DNA of 32,048 bases from Oscillospiraceae bacterium. GTDB lineage: Bacteria > Bacillota > Clostridia > Oscillospirales > Ruminococcaceae. The DNA is taken from NCBI GenBank assembly GCA_016281125.1, contig JAEEIA010000028.1, positions 1 through 32,048 on the forward strand, given 5' to 3'. This document shows, piece after piece, positions 8,018-19,138 of this stretch (positions within the stretch are counted from its first letter, which is position 1; each line of letters begins with the position of its first letter). A program made the translations under genes and the position numbers. The notes beneath the pieces are model-generated. The model was not told where the DNA came from. It saw only the letters and a list, made by a program, of their open reading frames with translations, and ran no database searches.

Positions 8018-8326
8018 TCATATTATGTCGTGCGGCCGGTTTTCTGATATACTGTAAAAACCTATGGAACACACATTCCAAAATGATGAAAGGCTGACCT
8101 GTTCTTCAAATTGATAGTACTTCATATCTTTCTCAGTGAGAATTTTTTCAGACGAACAAATATAATCAATCTGACCGTTATGGATGATAGCACCCCAGTA
8201 TACAGAAGGTGTCAGCGCATTTGCCATATAAACATGATCATGCACCGTTTTCGTATAAAAAGCAGGGAACAGAAATCCGATGATCAGAATGACAAGACAA
8301 CAAAAGAACAAAAAGACTGCTTTCAT
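8018..8326 (-). CDS. Small membrane-anchored protein of unknown function
   Basis: A 102-residue open frame beginning MKAVFLFFCCLVILIIGFLF, a clear membrane helix or signal anchor, followed by about 75 polar residues likely outside the membrane (YWGAIIHNGQIDYICSSEKILTEKD and onwards). I do not recognise the family. The region is more AT-rich than its neighbours. No good ribosome site precedes the ATG at 8326 (a TTG one codon upstream is no better), which lowers confidence. It lies between repeat copy B and the 69-residue gene, on the same strand as purB. Confidence 0.45.
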   Translation of the reverse strand: MKAVFLFFCCLVILIIGFLFPAFYTKTVHDHVYMANALTPSVYWGAIIHNGQIDYICSSEKILTEKDMKYYQFEEQVSLSSFWNVCSIGFYSISENRPHDII

Positions 8327-8370
8327 CAAACTGAATTTCGTTTATCGTCTTTTTTCATATTATTTCCAAA

Positions 8371-8450
8371 ACGGGATTCTTAAAGGACAGTGTCCTTTAA
8401 GCGGGATTTTGAGGGCAGAGCCCGCATTTCCGATCCGTCGGAGACACTTT
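8371..8450 (+). repeat. Intergenic palindromic repeat, copy B
   Basis: Aligns throughout with the reverse complement of copy C: GGGATT, then a 10-bp hairpin CTTAAAGGAC (8379-8388), loop AGT, GTCCTTTAAG (8392-8401), then GCGGG, a GGGC-AGA-GCCC hairpin (8413-8423), GCATTTCCGATCCGTCGGAGACACTT-like right end. The left outer arm seen in copy C is missing, so this copy is truncated. Its right end lies 3-4 nt from the stop codon of the dehydrogenase gene. Confidence 0.75.
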
Positions 8451-9221
8451 TCAGATTGCAGGCATCACTCTGCCGCCGGAAACCGGAATATAGGCACCGG
8501 TCGTGAACGATGCGAGCGGGGACGCCAGAAATGCACACATCTGCGCAATTTCCTCGTCAGTTCCGCGCCGTCCGAGCGGCACGGTCTTTTCGTAATCCGG
8601 CTGTGCTTCGGTATGGTCGCGGCGGTCGTTTTCCGTGACCGTCCAGCCCGGTGCGACCTGATTGACCGTGATCTGATGCGGCCCCAATTCCTTTGCGAGC
8701 ACGCGCACCAGTCCGTCCAGACCGCGCTTGCCCGCGACATAGGCACCGAAATCCGGCTCCGCGAGCGACGCACATTCCGTGTTGATGACAACGATGCGCC
8801 CGCCGTTTCCGCGTGCAATCATCTCCGGCACAAAGGCCTTGGTCATCAGCACAGTCTGCATCACGCAGGAATCAAACTGACTGTTGAAATCCTCGAGCGG
8901 CTGTTCCAGCACGGATTTGCGCTCGTACTGCACAACCGCATTGTGAACAAGGATATCCGGCACGCCGAACTTCGCAATCACATCGTTTTTCATGCGCGCG
9001 ACATCCTCCTCCGAGGTGATGTCCGCCTGTACGGTCATGACTCTGCGGCCGGTTTTGCGGCGCAGCTCGCCCGCGAGCAGGTCAGCCTCCTCCTTGTTGC
9101 GGTAATAATGCAGCACCAGATCGGCACCGCAGTCCGCAAATGTCCGCGCCATCACCCGGCCGAGCATCCCGGACGCACCGGTGATGACGGCAAGATTGCC
9201 GCGCAAATCAATCGACAGCAT
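8451..9221 (-). CDS. Short-chain dehydrogenase/reductase (SDR) family oxidoreductase
   Basis: A 256-residue classical SDR, probably NADP(H)- or NAD(H)-dependent and cytosolic. Cofactor motif TGASGMLG is at residues 14-21, the structural HNAV motif (for NNAG) at 93-96, and the active-site pair Tyr161/Lys165 in YVAGK. At the position of the catalytic serine (13 residues before the Tyr) there is Thr148, which is unusual. Length and C-terminal SGGRVMPAI fit FabG-like enzymes, but many substrates are possible. GGGGGAG precedes the ATG at 9221. It is 56 bp behind the phosphopantetheinyl transferase gene on the same strand, so a role in acyl-chain or cell-envelope lipid chemistry is possible but only inferred. 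Confidence 0.88.
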   Translation of the reverse strand: MLSIDLRGNLAVITGASGMLGRVMARTFADCGADLVLHYYRNKEEADLLAGELRRKTGRRVMTVQADITSEEDVARMKNDVIAKFGVPDILVHNAVVQYERKSVLEQPLEDFNSQFDSCVMQTVLMTKAFVPEMIARGNGGRIVVINTECASLAEPDFGAYVAGKRGLDGLVRVLAKELGPHQITVNQVAPGWTVTENDRRDHTEAQPDYEKTVPLGRRGTDEEIAQMCAFLASPLASFTTGAYIPVSGGRVMPAI

Positions 9222-9277
9222 AAAGCTCTCCCCCTTGATATGATCCGGCAGGATCGTTATAAACAGAGATCATTCTC

Positions 9278-9922
9278 TCACGGTTCGCTTGTCAGAAGCC
9301 TGTCCGCTGCGGGACAGACAATGTGCATCGCCTGCTCTCTCCGGATGCAGAGCGACACGGTCACATCCGCCGTGACCGGCAGTTGAAAAAAACGTACCTG
9401 CTGTGATTCCGGATGCCGGAACGTCACCGTGCCCGCATCGGAAAACGCAAAGCCGAGCTGTGAAAAATCCAGCCCGATGCCCTTGCCGGTATATTTTGCA
9501 TAGGCCTCTTTCAGCGTCCAGAAGCGCGCAAACATGCGGCTTTTGTCATCCGCTGCCCGGATCTGCGCAGCTTCCTCCGCCGTACAGACCTTTTCCAGCA
9601 GCGAATCCCGCACCGTTCTTGGCCCCTCCGCATCGACGCCGAGCGGCATCCGCCCGACCGCTGCGGCTGCAAGCCCCTTGCAGTGCGAGATATTGATATG
9701 CAGAAAATCATGCATCAGCTGCGGTTTTCCGAGCCCCTTGCGCCGGATTACCGCATGGGAAACGCCGAAGTCCTCTGCCAGCGCCGCCCCGAGCAGATCG
9801 AGCGCGGCAAAATGCGCATCTTGATGCTTTATCCGCCTTCCGGTATCGGGCAGCGGTTCAGCATAGACGCGGAACATCAGCATCTGCGTGCTTTGATCGT
9901 AGCCGGACAGCAGCTCCGTCAT
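9278..9922 (-). CDS. 4'-phosphopantetheinyl transferase, Sfp type
   Basis: Transfers phosphopantetheine from CoA to a serine of a carrier protein. The 214 residues match Sfp-type enzymes (about 220-240): GKPQL and HINISHCKG (75-83) at the CoA site, Mg-binding GVDAEG (95-100), and FWTLKEAYAKYTGKGI (134-149) with the conserved Trp, Lys and Glu. The start overlaps the deoC stop by 4 bp (ATGA), so it is coupled to deoC. No polyketide or nonribosomal peptide gene is in the window. It may modify the fatty-acid carrier protein or a distant secondary-metabolite carrier. Confidence 0.92.
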   Translation of the reverse strand: MTELLSGYDQSTQMLMFRVYAEPLPDTGRRIKHQDAHFAALDLLGAALAEDFGVSHAVIRRKGLGKPQLMHDFLHINISHCKGLAAAAVGRMPLGVDAEGPRTVRDSLLEKVCTAEEAAQIRAADDKSRMFARFWTLKEAYAKYTGKGIGLDFSQLGFAFSDAGTVTFRHPESQQVRFFQLPVTADVTVSLCIRREQAMHIVCPAADRLLTSEP

Positions 9923-10566
9923 GCTTCGTCAAACAGAATTCTCGCCGCGCTGCATCCGATGCGGTCACAGCCTGCATCGAGAAATGCCTCCATCTGCTCG
10001 CGCGTGCGGATGCCGCCTGCCGCCTTGATCTTTACGTTTTCTCCGATGTGTGCTCTGAACAGCGCAATATCCTCCAGCTGTGCGCCCGCACTGCCGAAGC
10101 CCGTCGAGGTCTTGATATAATCCGCGCCGCCCTCTGTCACCAGCTTGCAGCAGCGGATCTTCTCGTCCTCTGTCAGGCAGCAGGTTTCGATGATCACTTT
10201 CAGGATCTGTCCGTCGCAGGCCTTGCGGACGGCTCTGATCTCATCCAGCACCACGTCATCTTCGCCGTTTTTCAGCGCAGATACGTTGATAACCATATCA
10301 ATCTCATCCGCGCCGTCGGAAACGGCGTCCGCCGCCTCATAGGCCTTGACTGAGGCCGGCTGATAGCCGAGCGGGAAGCCGATGACCGTGCAGACATTCA
10401 GCGCCGGAAACTGCGCTTTTGCACGCGCGACATAGTAGGACGGGATGCAGACCGATGCGGTGTGATATTGCAGCGCTTCTTCACAGATTTGCGCAATATC
10501 CTCCCACTTTGCATCCTGTTTCAGAACGGTGTGGTCAATATGCGTCAGAATTTCCGCATTTGTCAT
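9919..10566 (-). CDS. deoC: Deoxyribose-phosphate aldolase
   Basis: Class I aldolase that splits 2-deoxyribose 5-phosphate into glyceraldehyde 3-phosphate and acetaldehyde in deoxynucleoside breakdown. The 215-residue protein has the Schiff-base Lys152 in YIKTSTGF, with the supporting Asp90 (DEIDMVIN) and Lys181 (IKAAGGI). Length is typical for the short bacterial form. It starts 5 bp after the small membrane-protein gene and overlaps the next gene by 4 bp, so it belongs to one leftward unit beginning at or before gyrA. No other deo or pyrimidine-salvage gene is nearby. Confidence 0.97.
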   Translation of the reverse strand: MTNAEILTHIDHTVLKQDAKWEDIAQICEEALQYHTASVCIPSYYVARAKAQFPALNVCTVIGFPLGYQPASVKAYEAADAVSDGADEIDMVINVSALKNGEDDVVLDEIRAVRKACDGQILKVIIETCCLTEDEKIRCCKLVTEGGADYIKTSTGFGSAGAQLEDIALFRAHIGENVKIKAAGGIRTREQMEAFLDAGCDRIGCSAARILFDEA

Positions 10567-10571
10567 GACAG

Positions 10572-10991
10572 TTACCTCTTTTCATCGTGATACATCATGG
10601 TTCGCGCTGCGCCTGCCGCAAACGTGACCAGCGCGCTCGCCAGCATCGTAATCAGGGCGCAGCCAAAGAGAATCCAGATGCCGAATTCCTCGCTGTACAG
10701 GTCACCCTGTTCTCCGACTGCAAAATGCATAATCAGCCATTCCACAGCAATGATCGCACATTTTTCCAGCAGATACGGCAGATAATCCGCGGCAAATACA
10801 CGGATACTGTTCCGCCTGGAAGTGAACAGCTCCATTTGCAGAGCTGAGAGAACAAAATCTGCAAACAGCATCAGCAGAATCATAAGCACAAGGTATCCGG
10901 GCTCAAAATCTCTGAGCAGCGTGATGATGACATGCACCGGAAAAATCAGCAGAATCAGGCATTTTTTCAGGATGCGCTTCATCTTTTCCAT
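10572..10991 (-). CDS. Small multi-pass membrane protein of unknown function
   Basis: A 139-residue protein with a basic N-terminus and about four hydrophobic segments (near residues 11-25, 33-50, 78-92 and 103-128). I recognise no family or active-site motif. The start ATG at 10991 is 6 bp after the gyrA stop and its AGGAG site lies inside the gyrA 3' end, so it should be translated from the gyrA message. It ends 5 bp before deoC. Confidence 0.72.
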   Translation of the reverse strand: MEKMKRILKKCLILLIFPVHVIITLLRDFEPGYLVLMILLMLFADFVLSALQMELFTSRRNSIRVFAADYLPYLLEKCAIIAVEWLIMHFAVGEQGDLYSEEFGIWILFGCALITMLASALVTFAAGAARTMMYHDEKR

Positions 10992-10997
10992 GGCTGC

Positions 10998-13679
10998 TTA
11001 CTCCTCAGCCTCATCCTCCGCTTCGGCAGCGTCATCGTCCGGCTCTGCGGGCTCCTCGGGCTGTGCGGCCTCTGCGGTTTCCTCCGCGGCGGCCTCCGCC
11101 TCCTGCGCCTTCAGCTCCTCTTCGGAGAGCTGCTCGACCTCGGTGATTTCCGCATCTTCCTCATGCTCGGTACGCGTGAAGGACATCACTCTGCCGTCCT
11201 CAGATACGCGCATCACGCGGACGCCCTTTGCGATTCTGCCCATGATGCGGATATCACTCGTGCGGATGCGGATGATGATGCCGTCGCTGGAAATCATCAT
11301 AATATCGTCTGTTTCGTCCACGACCTTGATGCCGCAGACCTTGCCGCGCTCGTCGTCCGGCTTGTAATTCGTGATGCCGAAGCCGCCGCGGTTCCGGAGC
11401 GGATAGCTCTCAATATCCGAGCGCTTGCCGAAGCCCTTGTCCGTGACGGTCAGCAGCGTTGCGCCTTCGCGGACACGCGCCATGGAAACAATCTCGTCAT
11501 CGCCGCGCAGCTTCATGATGCGGACGCCGTGTGCGCTTCTGCCCTGCGGACGGATGCAGTTTTCATCGACGCGGATGGCCATGCCGTCCCTGGTTGCGAC
11601 AAAGAGCTGATCCTGACCGCTGGTGATGCGGACGCCCTCAATCTCGTCGCCCGCCTCCAGCTTGATTGCAATCAGGCCGTTTTTGCGGACATTCTTGTAT
11701 GCAGGCAGCGGCGTGCGCTTGATCTTGCCGTTCTTTGTGACGATCACGATATAGCTCTCGTCATTGAACTCGCTGACCTTCATCATTGCCGCGATTTTTT
11801 CGTTTTCGGCAAGCGGCAGCATATTGACAATGTTCGTGCCCTTGGAATCCTTGCCGCCCATGGGAACCTCATAGCATTTGAGATCGAACATGATGCCCTT
11901 GTTCGTGAAGAACAGCACATGGTCATGGCTGGAGCCGACGAACATCTCAGAAACGAAGTCCTCCTCGCGCTGCTTCATGCCGGTGACGCCTCTGCCGCCG
12001 CGGCGCTGCGACTTATACACAGCCAGCGGCACGCGCTTGATATAGCCGAAGTTCGTGTATGTGACAACACAGTCCTCAACCGGGATCAGGTCCTCAATAT
12101 CCATTTCCCCGCTGATGCTCTCGATCTGGGTGCGGCGCTCGTCGCCGAACTTGCCGCGAATCTCCTCCAGATCCTCGCGGATGATGCCGAGCACGCGCTC
12201 TCTGTGCGCCAGAATATCGCGCAGATCGTTGATTTTTGCGCAGAGCGTCAGCACCTCATTGAGGATTTTGTCGCGCTCCAGACCGGTCAGCTGACCGAGG
12301 CGCATCTGCACAATCGCGTCTGCCTGTGCATCGGACAGACCGATGACGCCGTATTCCTTTTCGGACGGATCAACCGCGCTGCCCATTGCCTCGCGGTATG
12401 CCGGATCATCGAGCAGCGTATGCAGATCGACCTCTGCAAAGCGCTCGATCAGGCGCTGCTTGCCCTCCGGAATGGTCTTGGACGAGCGCAGGATCTCGAC
12501 GACCTCGTCGATGAAGTCCAGCGCCACGACAAAGCCCTGCAAAATATGGGCACGCTCTCTTGCCTTGCGCAGATCAAATCTGCACGCGCGCTGCACGACG
12601 TCGATCTGATGATCGAGATAATACTGGAGAATCTCTTTCAGCGTCAGCTCCTTCGGAATGCCGTTGACCAGCGCCAGATTGATGACGCCGTAGGTATCCT
12701 GAAGCTGCGTATAACGGAACAGCTGATTGAGCACAAGATTCGCATTTGCGTCCTTTTTCAGCTCAATGCAGATGCGGATTTTTTCTTCTCTGCCGGATTC
12801 GTCGCGGATGTCGTGAATGCCGTCCACGCGCTTGTCCTTTGCCAGCTCCGCGATTGATTTGATCAGCTCCGCCTTGTTGACCATGTACGGAATCTCCGTG
12901 ACGATGATGCACTGACGGTTCTTGATCTCGGTGATCTCGGTTTTGGAACGGACAGTCAGCTTGCCGCGGCCGGTCGCATAGGCGGCGCGGAGTCCGGCTC
13001 TGCCCATGATGATGCCGCCGGTCGGGAAGTCCGGCCCCTTGATGAAGGTCATGAGCTGTTCCAGCGTCGCATCCGGATTTTCGATCAGATAATCCAGACC
13101 GTCAATGACCTCTCCGAGATTGTGCGGCGGGATATGGGACGCCATACCGACCGCGATGCCCTCCGAGCCGTTGACCAGCAGATTCGGGAATCTTGCGGGA
13201 AGCACAGTCGGCTCTTTCAGACGGTCATCGTAGTTCGACTGGAAATCAACCGTTTCCTTCTGGATATCCGTCAGCATGTTGACGGACATTTTCGCCATCT
13301 TTGCTTCGGTATAACGGTAAGCCGCAGGCGGGTCGCCGTCCACGGAGCCGAAGTTTCCGTGACCGTCCACCAGCGGATAGCGCATCGAGAAGCTCTGCGC
13401 TAGACGCACCAGCGCCATATAAACGGATGCATCGCCGTGCGGGTGATATTCACCGAGCACGGAACCGACGATGTCCGCACACTTACGGTACGGCTTATCC
13501 GGCGTCAGGCTCTTTTCAAAAAGCGTATACAGAATGCGGCGGTGTACGGGTTTCAGTCCGTCCCGTACATCCGGCAGCGCACGCGAGGTGATAACGGACA
13601 TCGAATACGCGAGAAACGATGAGCGCATTTCCTCCTCAATGTCGCGGCGGATCATGATTGCATTGCTGGTATCGTACAA
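10998..13679 (-). CDS. gyrA: DNA gyrase subunit A
   Basis: Breakage-reunion subunit of gyrase, which introduces negative supercoils with GyrB. The 893 residues include the winged-helix/tower region with catalytic Tyr123 ([10 protein letters not shown]) and the C-terminal beta-pinwheel with the GyrA box QRRGGRG (from residue 558), which separates it from ParC. The quinolone-pocket helix reads [11 protein letters not shown] (81-91): Ala84 and Met88 stand where E. coli has Ser83 and Asp87. About 55 residues at the C-terminus are an acidic Glu/Ala/Asp tail. The start is TTG at 13679, with AAGGAGG 8 nt upstream; the next residues ([13 protein letters not shown]) have no better start. It sits downstream of gyrB, separated by two YcxB-like genes. 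Confidence 0.98.
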   Translation of the reverse strand: MYDTSNAIMIRRDIEEEMRSSFLAYSMSVITSRALPDVRDGLKPVHRRILYTLFEKSLTPDKPYRKCADIVGSVLGEYHPHGDASVYMALVRLAQSFSMRYPLVDGHGNFGSVDGDPPAAYRYTEAKMAKMSVNMLTDIQKETVDFQSNYDDRLKEPTVLPARFPNLLVNGSEGIAVGMASHIPPHNLGEVIDGLDYLIENPDATLEQLMTFIKGPDFPTGGIIMGRAGLRAAYATGRGKLTVRSKTEITEIKNRQCIIVTEIPYMVNKAELIKSIAELAKDKRVDGIHDIRDESGREEKIRICIELKKDANANLVLNQLFRYTQLQDTYGVINLALVNGIPKELTLKEILQYYLDHQIDVVQRACRFDLRKARERAHILQGFVVALDFIDEVVEILRSSKTIPEGKQRLIERFAEVDLHTLLDDPAYREAMGSAVDPSEKEYGVIGLSDAQADAIVQMRLGQLTGLERDKILNEVLTLCAKINDLRDILAHRERVLGIIREDLEEIRGKFGDERRTQIESISGEMDIEDLIPVEDCVVTYTNFGYIKRVPLAVYKSQRRGGRGVTGMKQREEDFVSEMFVGSSHDHVLFFTNKGIMFDLKCYEVPMGGKDSKGTNIVNMLPLAENEKIAAMMKVSEFNDESYIVIVTKNGKIKRTPLPAYKNVRKNGLIAIKLEAGDEIEGVRITSGQDQLFVATRDGMAIRVDENCIRPQGRSAHGVRIMKLRGDDEIVSMARVREGATLLTVTDKGFGKRSDIESYPLRNRGGFGITNYKPDDERGKVCGIKVVDETDDIMMISSDGIIIRIRTSDIRIMGRIAKGVRVMRVSEDGRVMSFTRTEHEEDAEITEVEQLSEEELKAQEAEAAAEETAEAAQPEEPAEPDDDAAEAEDEAEE

Positions 13680-13757
13680 GGCTGTTGCCTCCTTTTTCGG
13701 TTTGCGGTATCAGATCGCAGAAGCCGGGAAACACCGCCGGGCTCCGCGAAAAAATGC

Positions 13758-14381
13758 TCAGAGATGAAAGAGCTGTTTCAGCTGCGCGATTTCTTCATCG
13801 GAGAAATCCTTTTTCGGAATCACGTAAAAATTCTGCTTTACAACATAGGCCATGAAGTATTCCGGAAATTCCAGCAGCTTCATGCCCGTGCCGAACGGCA
13901 GCTCCGTCGGCGGAACCGGATCGCGCTGTGCGGGCTCCTCCGGGAACAGCTGCTGAAAACCGTTTCCGGTCTTTTCCTCCCGTGCCGCCGGTTCCGCAGC
14001 AGGTTCCGGTTCAGCAGAGGCCTCCGGCTGCGGCGCATCCTTCGTGCGGATGACCATGCCGTCCTCGTAAACATTCAGCTCATAGGTGTCCTGCTCGACA
14101 TCCTTCAGTGCATCGTGTACGGCGCGGCGCAGCTTGAACGTCCGGTACCAGCGCACCAGCACCAGCGCCAGACAGGCCGCAATCAGCAGATATGCAAGCG
14201 TCTGCGTGTTATCCTTGATTGCGGCGTGAACATATACGCCGGCAATCGCAAGAAAAATCACAGAAATAAAGATATTCTGCGGATATACAAACTTTTTCTG
14301 GAATCTGCGGAACGCGTCATCGAACATGGAAAGCGGAATATGATAGCTGCGGGACAGAAGCGGTCTCCCTGATTTATTCAT
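13758..14381 (-). CDS. YcxB-like two-helix membrane protein (second of a pair)
   Basis: A 207-residue protein with two adjacent membrane helices (about 36-55 and 61-78), then a cytosolic part. A Pro/Glu/Ala-rich linker (about 115-162) interrupts it, and it ends with FPEYFMAYVVKQNFYVIPKKDFSDEEIAQLKQLF. That ending resembles the C-terminal YcxB-like domain (hydrophobic strands, then IPKR, then an acidic helix). This assignment is by eye. The ATG at 14381 is chosen because GGAGG lies 9 nt upstream; it overlaps the previous gene by 8 bp. The two neighbours share the same architecture and are probably paralogues. No function is known. Confidence 0.75.
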   Translation of the reverse strand: MNKSGRPLLSRSYHIPLSMFDDAFRRFQKKFVYPQNIFISVIFLAIAGVYVHAAIKDNTQTLAYLLIAACLALVLVRWYRTFKLRRAVHDALKDVEQDTYELNVYEDGMVIRTKDAPQPEASAEPEPAAEPAAREEKTGNGFQQLFPEEPAQRDPVPPTELPFGTGMKLLEFPEYFMAYVVKQNFYVIPKKDFSDEEIAQLKQLFHL

Positions 14382-15255
14382 CCCCGGTATCCTCCGCTGC
14401 ATCCTGCTCCTCTGCGTCCTCCGCGATGATGCGTTCCCATTCCTCCTCAACATCGAGGTCGGGAACATCCATCACTTCGGTATGTGCCTCCTCAAGTGCT
14501 TCGTCTTCCTCGGCATCCAGTTCCTCAAGCGCTTCCTCCGCCTCGTCCTCGTCCATTGCAACACGGTGGCCGTCTGCATCATAGAGATGCAGCTTCTTCG
14601 CGCCGTAATATTGATTGCAGACGTCCTCCGTCAGGGAAGTGCTCTCGTCCTCCTCCGGTTCCTGTTCGCCGTCCTCGATCATGGACTTCATTTCGATCAG
14701 GTGATAGCCGCCGGAGCAGCGCTCTTTTGCAAATGCCTGAATATCCGCAAGCTCCTGCTTTTTCAGGCTGCGCTTCGGGATATACAGAAACTGGTTGATG
14801 ATCTTGCTTTCTGCAAACAGAAAGCCGCGTTCATTTTCGTAAGCGGTCAGGCTGACGGTGGAGATTTTCGTCGTTGCCTCCTCGATCTCCTCCTCGTCCA
14901 TGCTCTCGCTCTCGTTCTCCTCAAAAATCTCCATGACGGTGATGCTGTGCGGATAGAACGAGGTTTCGCGCCATTCGCCGAATTGCAGCTTGTTGTTCGC
15001 AATAAACTTCTTGTTGACCGGCACAAACCAGTAGGCAGCCGCCACGATCAGGCAGCCGAGCGCGTAGAAAATGAAGGTCATGTTGCGGAAAATCAGCAGC
15101 AGAATCAGACACACAAGGCACAGCGCACCGCCGCCGATCAGGCCGATGCTTCTGTCCTTGGTGCGCTCTGTTTCCAGATAAATCTTGAACACATCCTCAA
15201 AATCACGGTCATTCAGCTTGCTGCGGACCGTCAGGATCTTTTCTTCCTTTGCCAT
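14374..15255 (-). CDS. YcxB-like two-helix membrane protein with acidic tail (first of a pair)
   Basis: A 293-residue protein: N-terminal segment VRSKLNDRDFEDVFKIYL, two membrane helices (about 38-56 and 60-78), then a cytosolic domain with an acidic insertion (111-128) and the segment GFLFAESKIINQFLYIPKRSLKKQELADIQAF (144-175), the same IPKR-helix ending as the next gene. Residues 195-293 are a very acidic low-complexity tail. AAAGGAACA precedes the ATG at 15255. It lies 32 bp behind gyrB and overlaps the second YcxB-like gene by 8 bp, so both should be read with the gyrase genes. The YcxB relation is by eye and no role is known. Confidence 0.76.
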   Translation of the reverse strand: MAKEEKILTVRSKLNDRDFEDVFKIYLETERTKDRSIGLIGGGALCLVCLILLLIFRNMTFIFYALGCLIVAAAYWFVPVNKKFIANNKLQFGEWRETSFYPHSITVMEIFEENESESMDEEEIEEATTKISTVSLTAYENERGFLFAESKIINQFLYIPKRSLKKQELADIQAFAKERCSGGYHLIEMKSMIEDGEQEPEEDESTSLTEDVCNQYYGAKKLHLYDADGHRVAMDEDEAEEALEELDAEEDEALEEAHTEVMDVPDLDVEEEWERIIAEDAEEQDAAEDTGDE

Positions 15256-15287
15256 TGTTCCTTTTCCTTTTTCTCAGATTTTCCGGA

Positions 15288-17710
<2,423 letters not shown>

Positions 17711-17740
17711 ACTGCCTCCTGACGTCCGCGGCAGAATGCT

Positions 17741-18877
17741 TCATTCCGCCGTGCCGGACTGCTGTATCAATGCACCGTTTTCCATGAAATATGCATGTCC
17801 CTCCGGCACCTGCCCGACAGCCTCGGGCTGCGGCGTCGTCAGAAAAATCTGCATATCCTGCACAATATCATACACAAGCCGCTGACGCTGCGCGTCCAGC
17901 TCGCCCATGACATCATCGAGTAAAATCACAGGTGTTTCGTCCTTATTCTCATAAAAGACCGCTGCCTGTGCCAGCTTCAGAACCAGAGCAAGGCTTTTCT
18001 GCTGTCCCTGCGAGCCGAAATCCCGCACGGAAAGCCCGCCGATCTTGCAGGAGAAATCATCTCTGCCTGCGCCCTTGGCGGTAAAGCCCAGCCGGATGTC
18101 ATCCGCAGCGGATTTCCGCAGTTGTTCGTAATAATACTGCTGCATCTCCGACGTCGGCTTTTCGGGAATCTCCGAATTGCGGAACAGATTGGAGCGGTAT
18201 TTGACAGACAGCTTTTCCTGCCCGTCCGTGATGCGCGCATAGAGCTGCTCGCAGACCGCCGCAAGCTGCCGGATATAGGCATATCGCAGACAGGTCAGCA
18301 GGCTGCCGTGTGCAGCTAATTGCAGATCCCAGTCCGCAAGATCCCGTTCCCGCGCCTTTCCGAGCTGGATCTGTTTCAGCACGGCATTGCGCTGCGCCGT
18401 CAGCTGATCGAACCGCCGCAGACAGCCGAGCATCGCCGGTGTCAGCTGCGATCCGCAGAGATCCATAAAGCCGCGGCGCTTTTCCGGCCCGGAGCGGATC
18501 AGCTCCCGGTCATCCGGCGAAAAGCTCACGCACTGAAACTGCGAGAACAGTCCGCTGCCGCCTTTCAGCGGCACGCCGTTCAGCAGAATTTTTTTCTGCC
18601 TGCCCTCACCGCGGGCAAGATGCATCTGGATCTCCTGCTCTCTGCGGGAATCGCGGAATCGCAGCCTCAGATGCATGGCAGCAGACTTCATGCGGATAAA
18701 ATCCTTTTCCTTTGCACCGCGGAAGCTCCGGCAGCCGGTACAGCTCCAGATCGCTTCCAGCAGATTCGTCTTGCCCTGCGCATTGTTCCCGAAGATCAGG
18801 TTCAGATCCGGGTGCGGCTGCATCCGCACATGCTCCAGATTGCGGAAGCTCTCAGCCTCCAACGATAATACACGCAT
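17741..18877 (-). CDS. recF: DNA replication and repair protein RecF
   Basis: SMC-like ATPase that with RecO and RecR loads RecA at single-strand gaps. The 378 residues show Walker A GNNAQGKTN (30-38), the ABC-type signature region FGSQGQQKSLALVLKLAQ, and Walker B PVILLDDVMGELD. Length is close to the family norm (about 360-375). The start codon ATG directly follows the stop of yaaA with no gap, and the order dnaN-yaaA-recF is the ancestral Bacillota one, so it is translated from the dnaN message. Confidence 0.97.
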   Translation of the reverse strand: MRVLSLEAESFRNLEHVRMQPHPDLNLIFGNNAQGKTNLLEAIWSCTGCRSFRGAKEKDFIRMKSAAMHLRLRFRDSRREQEIQMHLARGEGRQKKILLNGVPLKGGSGLFSQFQCVSFSPDDRELIRSGPEKRRGFMDLCGSQLTPAMLGCLRRFDQLTAQRNAVLKQIQLGKARERDLADWDLQLAAHGSLLTCLRYAYIRQLAAVCEQLYARITDGQEKLSVKYRSNLFRNSEIPEKPTSEMQQYYYEQLRKSAADDIRLGFTAKGAGRDDFSCKIGGLSVRDFGSQGQQKSLALVLKLAQAAVFYENKDETPVILLDDVMGELDAQRQRLVYDIVQDMQIFLTTPQPEAVGQVPEGHAYFMENGALIQQSGTAE

Positions 18878-19111
18878 TTATGTTGTTTCTTCAAGCGGTG
18901 CATCCACAGTAACGGTATATCCTTCCACCGTGACCGTGTCGCCGTTCCGGATTTTTTTTCCGCGCATCGTGCAGACCTCGCCGTTCACCCGAACATGGCC
19001 GTCCTGAATGATGCCCTTTGCAAGTCCGCCCGTATCGACCAGACCGGCCAGCTTCATGAGCTGTTCCAGCTTGATGAACGGGGTGCGGATCTGAATTCTG
19101 ATCTCTTCCAT
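18878..19111 (-). CDS. yaaA: S4 domain protein YaaA
   Basis: A 77-residue protein consisting essentially of one S4 RNA-binding domain ([30 protein letters not shown], residues about 15-44). The order dnaN-yaaA-recF is widely conserved in Bacillota. It probably binds structured RNA, but the role is unknown. The site before the ATG at 19111 is weak (AGGAAACG about 13 nt away). The stop is immediately followed by the recF ATG. Confidence 0.93.
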   Translation of the reverse strand: MEEIRIQIRTPFIKLEQLMKLAGLVDTGGLAKGIIQDGHVRVNGEVCTMRGKKIRNGDTVTVEGYTVTVDAPLEETT

Positions 19112-19138
19112 TTGACCTGCGTTTCCTCTCCGCTCAGA

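Noticed and set aside
7752-8020. Purine riboswitch in front of purB
   Set aside because: No purine-aptamer core was found; the space is taken by a small coding frame that ends at the purB ribosome site.
10932-12857. Long open frame antisense to gyrA
   Set aside because: The opposite strand is an intact gyrA; the antisense product has no recognisable motif and no start signal.
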